Shown piece after piece: positions 1-5,423 of a stretch of DNA of 7,859 nucleotides; the stretch's first letter is position 1; the number at the start of each line of letters is the position of its first letter. The notes below the pieces were generated by a model. It was not told the origin of the DNA. It did not search any database and worked only from the letters and a program-made list of their open reading frames with translations. Both the position numbers and the translations under genes were made by a program. The DNA comes from Paracoccaceae bacterium (lineage in GTDB: Bacteria; Pseudomonadota; Alphaproteobacteria; Rhodobacterales; Rhodobacteraceae): assembly GCA_016765235.1 (NCBI GenBank), contig JAESQH010000189.1, positions 1 to 7,859 on the forward strand. The letters are read 5' to 3'.

Positions 1-155
1 AAGAACACAGCAATTGCAATCAGTGCTTTTACCAAGCGCTGACGCAACTCAACTAAATGCTCAATCAAAGGAGCGCTGCTGTCTGAAAATTCACCATCAA
101 CATTAGGGTCATCATTAGCGTCTTGATTTTTAACTTCAGTACTCAAATCGCTCAT
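1..155 (-). CDS. tatC: TatC, N-terminal part (runs off left edge)
   Basis: Start of the polytopic TatC subunit of the twin-arginine translocase, which binds Tat signal peptides and moves folded proteins across the inner membrane. Only 51 codons lie in the window. The first 28 or so residues are an acidic, polar cytoplasmic tail, followed by the family hallmark PLIEHLVELRQRL and then the start of the first membrane helix (ALIAIAVF). The ATG at 155-153 overlaps the tatB stop in an ATGA, which indicates translational coupling. The order tatA-tatB-tatC is the usual proteobacterial one. The acidic N-terminal extension before the PLIEHL motif is longer than in many homologues. The start is well supported by the overlap and the motif; the rest of the gene is not visible. 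Confidence 0.9.
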   Translation of the reverse strand, partial: MSDLSTEVKNQDANDDPNVDGEFSDSSAPLIEHLVELRQRLVKALIAIAVF

Positions 156-766
156 GTCTTAACACTCTTGGTAGCACGCTTGGTTACAGTCTTATTTTTA
201 CTGTTTGTTTTTGGGTCAACCTTAGAGGCAGTCTTAGACTTAGAAACAGTCTTCGAGGCTGACTTTGCCACAGTAGCTTTCTTAGTAGACACTTTCTTGG
301 TAATTGCCTTCTTCGAAACTTGCTTGCTAGATTTTGATTTCAGCTTTGCCTTAGATGTTGAAGCTAAACTAGCAGTTTTCTTAACAGCAGCTTCATTCTT
401 AGCATCAACTTTAGCTAATCTTTTGCTAGTCTCATTTTCTGGGAATAAAGAGGCTACATCGCCATCATCTGATTTTTTTGAATCGTCATCAAGACTACTC
501 ATAAAATCATTTTTAACATCACTAACAACATCTTTTATACTATCTAACGGATTTAAAGACTTGCCAGTTGCAATGTCTTTAAGATCGGCTAAATCGCTTT
601 CTTCAATCGCATCGTTAAATTGCTGCTGAAAATCGCCAGCCATGCGTTTTACGCCCGAAATTGTTTTACCAACTGTGCGCAATAGTTTTGGCAAATCTTT
701 TGGTCCAACCACAACAATTGCAACAACTGCAATCACCAATATTTCGGACATACCAATATCAAACAA
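152..766 (-). CDS. tatB: TatB, Sec-independent translocase subunit with lysine-rich tail
   Basis: TatB (204 aa) forms the signal-peptide receptor complex with TatC. The start is a TTG at 766-764. It is preferred over the ATG five codons later because it gives MFDIGMSE, matching the family start MFDIGxSE, and because GGGGA lies 7 bases upstream. Residues 5-20 are the single membrane helix, followed by the GPKDLPKLLRTVGK hinge and the amphipathic helix with RMAGDFQQQF (41-50), a pattern I associate with alphaproteobacteria. Residues 55-125 are charged and probably helical. Residues 127-204 form a low-complexity tail of Lys, Ser, Thr and Ala with about 24 lysines and a single acidic residue (D184), resembling histone H1-like tails. 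Variable C-terminal tails are normal in TatB, but one this basic stands out. The gene overlaps tatC by 4 bases and follows tatA after 62 bases. Confidence 0.92.
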   Translation of the reverse strand: MFDIGMSEILVIAVVAIVVVGPKDLPKLLRTVGKTISGVKRMAGDFQQQFNDAIEESDLADLKDIATGKSLNPLDSIKDVVSDVKNDFMSSLDDDSKKSDDGDVASLFPENETSKRLAKVDAKNEAAVKKTASLASTSKAKLKSKSSKQVSKKAITKKVSTKKATVAKSASKTVSKSKTASKVDPKTNSKNKTVTKRATKSVKT

Positions 767-828
767 GGATTATTCCCCAGCAAATAAGAGAGTTAAACAT
801 TCTAAAGGACTAACTAAAGGACTGAAAT

Positions 829-1044
829 TTAGCTTTTAGTTTTCTTTTTAACTTTAGAAACAGTCTCTTCAGCGCTTTGTTCTATTGTTTGTGCTGTTTC
901 CGTTGCTTCTTCTTTGATGCCTTTTTTGAATGCATTAATGCCTTTTGCAACATCACCCATCACACCAGAAATTTTACCACGTCCAAACAGCAAAACCACA
1001 ACAACACCGATTATTACAATTTGCCAGATACCAATCTGTCCCAT
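829..1044 (-). CDS. tatA: TatA, twin-arginine translocase pore-forming subunit
   Basis: TatA (71 aa) oligomerises in the inner membrane to let folded proteins pass during Tat export. Residues 4-20 form a short hydrophobic helix (IGIWQIVIIGVVVVLLF), followed by the hinge FGRGKI (20-25) and an amphipathic helix with DVAKGINAFKKGI (31-43). The C-terminus (45-71) is acidic and then lysine-rich, as is common. The length is normal for the family. The FGRGKIS hinge, rather than FGTKKL, is the form I know from alphaproteobacteria. The ATG at 1044-1042 has GGAG 6 bases upstream, so the start is secure. It is the first gene of the tatABC cluster and probably carries its promoter in the preceding 191-base gap. 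Confidence 0.95.
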   Translation of the reverse strand: MGQIGIWQIVIIGVVVVLLFGRGKISGVMGDVAKGINAFKKGIKEEATETAQTIEQSAEETVSKVKKKTKS

Positions 1045-1091
1045 AACTCACTCCATACTTAAACGTTAAAGGCTCTTGCCTAATTTTGTGC

Positions 1092-1121
1092 ACAATAGAC
1101 TGCCTAACCAGTTAACTGCAA
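1092..1121 (-). promoter_or_regulatory. Possible sigma-70-type promoter for tatABC
   Basis: Read on the minus strand, TTGCAG (1121-1116) and TATTGT (1097-1092) are separated by 18 bases. They match the -35 and -10 consensus at 4 of 6 positions each. Transcription would begin near 1085, about 40 bases before the tatA start. The match is modest in an AT-rich gap, so this is a guess from spacing and position only. The rest of the gap 1045-1235 shows no other clear signal. Confidence 0.25.
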
Positions 1122-1235
1122 GCTTCTATGTGCGCTTTATTGTCTATTTTTATTTTCTTCATATATATGGTGAATATCAGGCGAAATTACATCCATAAAA
1201 TTCATATTATTGTGATACTTTAGGTGAATAAACTT

Positions 1236-1697
1236 CTATCTCTTATAGACCATCGCTTTATTCTTATTCACACTGACCATGACCAATGATGTAGACTGTG
1301 GCAATACCCCAGCTTTTAGGCGTATTTTGAGTGGCTCTTCACGACTCTCAATCACGACATCCAACACTTCGACATTCCCCAAGAAACGCCGCGCAACAAC
1401 ACGCCCAATCACGTCATTTTCACTAGATTTAATTGCTGCACTACTTTTTGAAACATCAATTGCCTTCAAACTAATATCGGTTTGGCGAACACAAACAGCA
1501 ACTTTGCCACTAATTTTTTCATTAGATTTAGAAGAAATAAAATCAATACTAATTTTTCCAAGACACGTATCAGCAACACCATTTTGCAATTCACCGTCTA
1601 ATATATTCAATTCAGAAAAGAATCTGGCTGCAAACAAGCTAACAGGCGAAGAATAAATTTCAGCCGGCGTACCGATTTGTTCAATTGTGCCATTTAT
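1236..1697 (-). pseudogene. ABC transporter ATPase, C-terminal part only (cut at the joint)
   Basis: C-terminal portion of an ATP-binding subunit of the CysA/PotA/FbpC group, which powers import of substrates such as ferric iron, polyamines or sulfate. The recognisable part begins at N-G-T-I-E-Q-I-G-T-P with A-E-I-Y-S-S-P following, the conserved end of the nucleotide-binding domain. It continues with ARFFSELN and about 120 residues that fit a TOBE-type regulatory region. The FFSELN version recalls FbpC-like iron transporters, but the substrate cannot be settled. Walker A, the signature motif, Walker B and the H-loop are all missing. The open frame continues to 1811, but those 37 or so extra N-terminal residues are antisense to a pilin gene and are not ABC sequence. 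Truncation coincides with the chimeric joint, so the gene is probably intact in its true genome. Confidence 0.75.
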
Positions 1698-1701
1698 TAT
1701 A
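1692..1701. other. Joint between two unrelated sequences (probable chimera)
   Basis: ABC-ATPase coding sense on the minus strand is credible down to the N-G codons at 1694-1689. Pilin coding sense on the plus strand is credible from the I-I-G codons at 1696-1704. Neither gene continues on the other side. The two flanks also differ in gene content: alphaproteobacterial tat genes on the left, CPR-like genes on the right. The two sides could share only two or three A/T bases at the joint. No inverted repeats, target duplication or transposase gene accompany it. Confidence 0.75.
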
Positions 1702-2094
1702 GGCATGCTTTCAAGTGTGGTACTGGCCTCACTAAACACTGCTCGACTTAAATCACGCGACGCTCGACGTCTCTCTGATACCAAACAACTGCAAACAGCA
1801 TTGGAACTCATTTTCGATGATTCATTTCCTCCAGAATATCCTGATGCATTATCTGCTCTCTCTGACGCAGGTCACATCCCTAGCGTACCGACTGACCCAC
1901 GTACTGGCACAGTCTACTATTACGATAACCTTACCAATACTGGAGCAACATGTTCTATTGATTCAGGTTCTTGTACAAATTATGTAGTGGGAGTAAATAT
2001 GGAAAATACTAGCCATAGCGCACTCTCTAATGATATTGATGGAACTGTAGGTGCAGTTAACTGTGCAGACCCTGTCTACTGTGTACGTCCTTAA
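1696..2094 (+). pseudogene. Type IV pilin-like protein, lacking its N-terminus (cut at the joint)
   Basis: Major-pilin or pseudopilin-like protein of the CPR type. The visible part begins inside the N-terminal hydrophobic helix (IIGMLSSVVLASLNTAR) and continues with KSRDARRLSDTKQLQTALEL, a linker pattern I recognise as typical of Patescibacteria pilins. A small globular domain follows, with Y-P, PTDPRTG and YYY motifs. Four cysteines in the C-terminal half could form two disulfides, in the C-x6-C and C-x5-C arrangement. The leader and the G/F-T-L-I-E-L cleavage motif are absent because the gene is cut near 1696; about 20 residues are missing. A GTG at 1687 could open this frame, but it lies in the foreign flank. 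The gene ends 2 bases before a strong terminator. Such proteins are normally cleaved by a prepilin peptidase and assembled into surface pili. Confidence 0.78.
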
Positions 2095-2096
2095 AT

Positions 2097-2124
2097 AAAA
2101 AACCCTCGCTATCGAGGGTTTTTT
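2097..2124. terminator. Bidirectional intrinsic terminator between pilin and transketolase genes
   Basis: A 12-base-pair perfect stem (AAAAAACCCTCG paired with CGAGGGTTTTTT) closes on a four-base CTAT loop. The stem has a G/C core with A-runs on one side and T-runs on the other, so it can end transcription on both strands. It lies directly after the pilin stop and overlaps the stop codon (2125-2123) of the convergent transketolase C-terminal gene. Confidence 0.93.
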
Positions 2125-3112
2125 ATTTTCTTTTTATAACTTTCCGTACCGCATCTGCAATCGCAGCTGCGTCCAATTCGTAATGTACGACAAGTTCATT
2201 AGGTGTTCCGGATTGTCCAAACTTATCCTTAACTCCTATAAACTCCATGGGAACTGGGTTTGTCTGCATTAACACCTCAGCAATGGCGCCCCCTAAACCA
2301 CCTGCTGCCTGGTGCTCTTCTACTGAAACCACTGCTCCGGCTTCGCGTGCCAGTCCTGTAATCGTTTCTATATCAAGCGGTTTAATTGTATGACTATTCA
2401 AAACAACACTTCCTATACCTTCTTCAGCAAGTTCCTGTGCTGCTACAAGAGCATGATGCAGTAATGGACCACAGCCAATAATCGCTACATCTACTTTCTC
2501 GTTACGCCACATTTCATATGCCTTTCCTATTTCGAATGACGTTTCTTCAGTTGTCATAACCGGAGTCTTTTCGCGTGCAAGACGCATATAGGTTGGTTTA
2601 CTTGTTTGAGCAATCGCATTAGTAGCCTTTCGTGCCTCAGGTGCGTCACAAGGTACAATAACCTCCATACGTGGAATAACACGCATTATTGCTAAATCTT
2701 CAATAGCTTGATGTGTTCCACCATCAGGACCAACAGAAACTCCTGCATGACTTCCAATTATTTTTACAGGTCGATCGTTATAGCAAATAGTAGTACGTAT
2801 CTGTTCCCAGTTGCGTCCAGGCGAGAACATTGCGTATGAAGTAATGAAAGGTATCTTGCCTGTTGAAGCAAGTCCTGACGACACCACCGCCAAGTTCTGC
2901 TCTGCTACACCCATTTGTACAAAACGTTCAGGATATTTATCAGCGAAAGCCTTCATCCGAGTTGATTCCGTAAGGTCCGCGCATAGTCCTACAATAGACT
3001 TGTCATTATCTGCAGCTTCTAGCAATCCTTCTCCGAACCCGTTCCGAACTGGTACTTGTTCGACATCATCGTCTAATATTTTTTTGTTGAGTCTTTGTGT
3101 GATATTTAACAT
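2123..3112 (-). CDS. Transketolase, C-terminal subunit (split enzyme)
   Basis: This 329-aa protein is the second half of a transketolase encoded by two genes. Residues 20-185 are the pyrimidine-binding domain. MGVAEQNL (67-74) contains E71, expected to activate the thiamine diphosphate aminopyrimidine. SHAGVSVGPDGGTHQAIED (121-139) and YMRLAR (175-180) are substrate and phosphate-site motifs. Residues 200-329 are the C-terminal Rossmann-like domain with VVSVEEHQAAGGLGGAIAE. With the N-terminal subunit it moves two-carbon ketol units between sugar phosphates in the non-oxidative pentose phosphate pathway. It is the last gene of the operon, 27 bases after the N-terminal subunit. Split transketolases are familiar in archaea and CPR bacteria. 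The ATG at 3112 has no Shine-Dalgarno in position. A related DXP-synthase-like fragment is unlikely given the adjacent N-terminal half. Confidence 0.94.
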   Translation of the reverse strand: MLNITQRLNKKILDDDVEQVPVRNGFGEGLLEAADNDKSIVGLCADLTESTRMKAFADKYPERFVQMGVAEQNLAVVSSGLASTGKIPFITSYAMFSPGRNWEQIRTTICYNDRPVKIIGSHAGVSVGPDGGTHQAIEDLAIMRVIPRMEVIVPCDAPEARKATNAIAQTSKPTYMRLAREKTPVMTTEETSFEIGKAYEMWRNEKVDVAIIGCGPLLHHALVAAQELAEEGIGSVVLNSHTIKPLDIETITGLAREAGAVVSVEEHQAAGGLGGAIAEVLMQTNPVPMEFIGVKDKFGQSGTPNELVVHYELDAAAIADAVRKVIKRK

Positions 3113-3139
3113 AGGCTAATTGTTTGTTTCGTACTTCCT

Positions 3140-4003
3140 TTATTCATGCTCACTAACTACTCTACCACCGAGAGTACGAAGCTCTCTCAGTGCCATGTCT
3201 GCTTCTTCCTTTTTGGGTGGCTTACCATGCCAATGATAATCACGCTCAAATTCATGCACTCCCTTACCTGGAATAGTGTGTGCTATGAGTACTGACGGCT
3301 TATCATTTACTGATTGAGCTTCACCAATAGCCTCATCAAGTGCACGGAAATTATGACCATCTACCTCAATAACATGCCATCCAAAAGATTCCCATTTTGC
3401 CTTTAATGGCTCCAATGGCATTATGTCCCAAGTATATCCGTCTATCTGTATTCCATTACGATCAATTATAGCGATAAGGTTTTGTAACTTATCTCGCCCG
3501 GCAAGCATGGCACTCTCCCATATAATTCCGCAATCCATTTCACCATCACTGAGAAGAGCATATATATATTTATCAGTATTGCGTCCTTTATCCATTCTCT
3601 CTCCAATAGCCATACCAACTGCTTGACCTAATCCACTACCAAGTGGCCCTGAACTTATTTCAAGTGCGGGTAAATATTCACGGTGAGGATGCCCCTGAAG
3701 ACGTGAATGAAACTTCCGAAGTGTCTTTAGCTCCTCAACAGAAAAATATCCAGCACGCGCCATAGTCGCATATTGCACGGGGCAAATATGACCATTGGAA
3801 AGTACTATTCTATCTCTATCCTCCCAAGATGGATTCTTGGGGTCATGATTCATGATATGAAAATATAGTAGGGTAAAAATATCCGCCATACCTAAAGGTC
3901 CTGCAGTGTGTCCGCTTCCAGCTTCAAGCAGCATTTCTATAATATCCTGACGAATAGTATTCGCTGTGGATTCTAACTCTTTTATTTTTGAATCAGTGAG
4001 CAT
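3140..4003 (-). CDS. Transketolase, N-terminal subunit (split enzyme)
   Basis: This 287-aa protein is the thiamine diphosphate and metal-binding half of the split transketolase. SGHTAGPLG (30-38), LSNGHICP (68-75) and QGHPH (103-107) carry the conserved histidines around the active site. EISSGPLGSGLGQAVGMA (115-132) is the PP-domain signature. SDGEMDCG (152-159) followed by DRNG (181-184) is the thiamine diphosphate motif; its first Gly of the usual GDG is Ser here, a variant I believe occurs in split transketolases. TIPGKGV (243-249) and HWHG (257-260) match the end of the domain. The length is normal for the N-terminal half. The ATG at 4003 lies 11 bases inside the end of the epimerase gene, suggesting coupled translation. 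The C-terminal subunit follows immediately, so the two chains probably form one heteromeric enzyme. Confidence 0.94.
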   Translation of the reverse strand: MLTDSKIKELESTANTIRQDIIEMLLEAGSGHTAGPLGMADIFTLLYFHIMNHDPKNPSWEDRDRIVLSNGHICPVQYATMARAGYFSVEELKTLRKFHSRLQGHPHREYLPALEISSGPLGSGLGQAVGMAIGERMDKGRNTDKYIYALLSDGEMDCGIIWESAMLAGRDKLQNLIAIIDRNGIQIDGYTWDIMPLEPLKAKWESFGWHVIEVDGHNFRALDEAIGEAQSVNDKPSVLIAHTIPGKGVHEFERDYHWHGKPPKKEEADMALRELRTLGGRVVSEHE

Positions 4004-4676
4004 GATAGGTGTTAGTGAAATCTTTCAACACATCTTCTGGATTTTCCTGTTGCATAATTGCTGAACCAATACCAAAGACATTGGCGCCAGCATCAAGTAG
4101 CGACTGGAGTGTTTCTCTATTTACACCACCGTCTACCGCTATTGTAACATCTGGATACCTTGTACGAATATCACGTATGCGTACAAGTGCACGTTCATCA
4201 AATTTCTCTCCTTGATAACCAACACGAGCGATACTCATCACTTGAACGGTAGAAACATCTCCATTTTCGATAAGTGGATCAATGACAGAAAGAGGCGTAT
4301 CCAATAATAGCGCGACGCCAGTCTGTACTCCTGATTGTTTCCACTCGTTAAAAATACGAGATGCACTCCCCTCACGAAATCCTTCAATTTGTGCGACTAC
4401 TCTTTTCACACCTGCTTGAATAAATTGGTGTCCCACAATTTGTGGATTCTGCACCATAAGATGTACACCAAAATTAATCGTATCTGAATACGGTATCTGT
4501 TGCTCATCAAAAGCTGTTTCGTTATATGGAAAACTTCTAGATGGTACGAAGACCCCATCCATTACATCAATTTGTATATGTGTTGCACTTTTTGCAATTT
4601 TCTCGATTTGAACAACTAGTGTCTCCCACTCATCGGCCATAATAGCTGGCTCGATTATAGGACGTGTGTCAATCAT
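3993..4676 (-). CDS. Ribulose-phosphate 3-epimerase-like TIM-barrel protein
   Basis: This 227-aa protein resembles ribulose-phosphate 3-epimerase, which interconverts ribulose 5-phosphate and xylulose 5-phosphate, the substrate of the transketolase encoded next to it. Visible barrel motifs are IEPAIMADEW (8-17), IDVMDGVFVP (36-45), FGVHLMVQNP (69-78), GVALLLDTP (120-128), AVDGGV (180-185) and GIGSAI (202-207). D37, H72 and D182 align with three metal or catalytic residues of the family. The fourth position, normally His in an H-x-D pair, is Gln (Q35). The usual MTVNPGFGGQKF loop is MSIARVGYQGEKF here. It is therefore a divergent member: it may still be an epimerase with altered metal use, or it may act on another sugar phosphate. 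The ATG at 4676 follows the previous stop after one base, and the 3' end overlaps the transketolase gene by 11 bases. Confidence 0.82.
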   Translation of the reverse strand: MIDTRPIIEPAIMADEWETLVVQIEKIAKSATHIQIDVMDGVFVPSRSFPYNETAFDEQQIPYSDTINFGVHLMVQNPQIVGHQFIQAGVKRVVAQIEGFREGSASRIFNEWKQSGVQTGVALLLDTPLSVIDPLIENGDVSTVQVMSIARVGYQGEKFDERALVRIRDIRTRYPDVTIAVDGGVNRETLQSLLDAGANVFGIGSAIMQQENPEDVLKDFTNTYHAH

Positions 4677-4677
4677 A

Positions 4678-4929
4678 TTAGTTTTGTCGCACAGTGAGAT
4701 CGAGTCCTGGCTGCGGTACTATTTCGTACGCACCAGTTTTTGGCCACAAAACAAACCCAACGACTACGGCAAGAATCCCAATGGCAATAAGTACTACTAC
4801 TGCCTGCCTGGGGTCTTTTGCGAGTCCTAGTTTTAGGACAATTTTTGTAATCCACGACTGTCGTGGTCCGCGAGGACCTGAGCCGTAGTTCATTCCAGGT
4901 TCATCAAAAGTAACTTTATTATTTGGCAT
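4678..4929 (-). CDS. Small single-helix membrane protein, function unknown
   Basis: An 83-aa protein with no function I can assign. Residues 1-25 are polar and rich in Pro, Gly and Arg (motif SGPRGPRQSW, 17-26). Residues 27-42 look like a short amphipathic, positively charged helix (KIVLKLGLAKDPRQ). Residues 43-62 are one clear membrane helix ending in LWP, and about 20 residues follow. The positive charges before the helix predict an N-in, C-out orientation. I recall similar small proteins with GPRQSW and LGLAKDP motifs in other Parcubacteria, so it may be a conserved CPR family, but that is memory and not a search. It sits between rpiB (36-base gap) and the epimerase gene (1-base gap), so it is surely co-transcribed. 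An extended -10-like TGCTACTAT at 4944-4936 could give a leaderless internal transcript starting at its ATG; this is weak. Confidence 0.8.
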   Translation of the reverse strand: MPNNKVTFDEPGMNYGSGPRGPRQSWITKIVLKLGLAKDPRQAVVVLIAIGILAVVVGFVLWPKTGAYEIVPQPGLDLTVRQN

Positions 4930-4965
4930 ATCTTAATAGTAGCATTCGTGCGGCAGCTTTATTGA

Positions 4966-5421
4966 CTATATGTGTATAGCACTGTCAATTTTTTCAATAC
5001 GTCGTACGTGACGTTCTTCTTGTGGAAAATCTGTTGCAAGCCATAACTGTACTGCTTCCTTTGCTTCTTTACTGGTTACAAACCGAGCGCCAATACTAAG
5101 TACATTAGCGTCATTATGCTCTCGTGATAGTTTTACTATATCGAGATCACCTCCGTAATACACAGTAGCTCGAATGTTTGCAATTCGATTGGCTACCATT
5201 GCTTCTCCCTGTCCTGAGCCTCCTAGAATAATTGCTCGTGACTCCTTTTCATTACTCACTGCTTGTGCAGCTGGTGTCACAAAATCAGGATAATCATCAG
5301 CAGCATCGAACGAACTGGCACCAAAATCATGTACTTCATAATGAAGTTCATCACGCACAAAGGTAATCAACTCTTCTTTGAGTTCAAACCCAGCGTGGTC
5401 TGTTGCAAAATAGATTTTCAT
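4966..5421 (-). CDS. rpiB: Ribose-5-phosphate isomerase B, glutamate-base type
   Basis: This 151-aa protein belongs to the RpiB/LacAB family and converts ribulose 5-phosphate to ribose 5-phosphate, feeding nucleotide synthesis and transketolase. ATDHAGFELK (6-15) carries the conserved D8-H9 pair. GGSGQGEAMVANR (67-79) is the active-site loop. LSREHNDANVLSIGARF (98-114) contains H102, expected to open the sugar ring, and ERHVRRIEKI (136-145) supplies phosphate-binding arginines. The loop lacks the catalytic cysteine of the E. coli-type enzyme and instead has E73, as in the mycobacterial enzyme, where a glutamate is the base. The length is normal. The ATG at 5421 lies 2 bases after the GAPDH stop; no Shine-Dalgarno is evident. 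LacA/LacB identity is unlikely because no galactose-6-phosphate genes are nearby. Confidence 0.93.
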   Translation of the reverse strand: MKIYFATDHAGFELKEELITFVRDELHYEVHDFGASSFDAADDYPDFVTPAAQAVSNEKESRAIILGGSGQGEAMVANRIANIRATVYYGGDLDIVKLSREHNDANVLSIGARFVTSKEAKEAVQLWLATDFPQEERHVRRIEKIDSAIHI

Positions 5422-5423
5422 AT

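Noticed and set aside
123..629. Long plus-strand open frame (168 codons) across tatB and tatC
   Set aside because: It is antisense to the well-supported tatB gene. It stays open because the Lys/Ser/Thr-rich tail gives few stops on the other strand. It shows no family motif.
1094..1148. Seven-base inverted repeat (AATAGAC and GTCTATT) upstream of tatA
   Set aside because: The arms are short and about 41 bases apart in AT-rich DNA, with no T-run that would make a terminator; chance is likely.
1..1697. Horizontal transfer of tat genes into a CPR genome
   Set aside because: A transfer would not normally truncate a gene on each side at the same point without any mobile-element trace. An artefact is simpler.
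1703..1708. GCATGC palindrome next to the joint
   Set aside because: A six-base palindrome is expected by chance. It also belongs to the pilin codons G-M-L, so it does not show a cloning or recombination site.
1699..1811. N-terminal 37 residues of the minus-strand frame continuing from the ABC ATPase
   Set aside because: These codons are antisense to the conserved pilin segment and resemble no ABC domain, so the fused frame is a product of the joint.
2811..3119. Plus-strand open frame opposite the transketolase C-terminal gene
   Set aside because: It is antisense to strongly conserved transketolase motifs, with no motif or start signal of its own.
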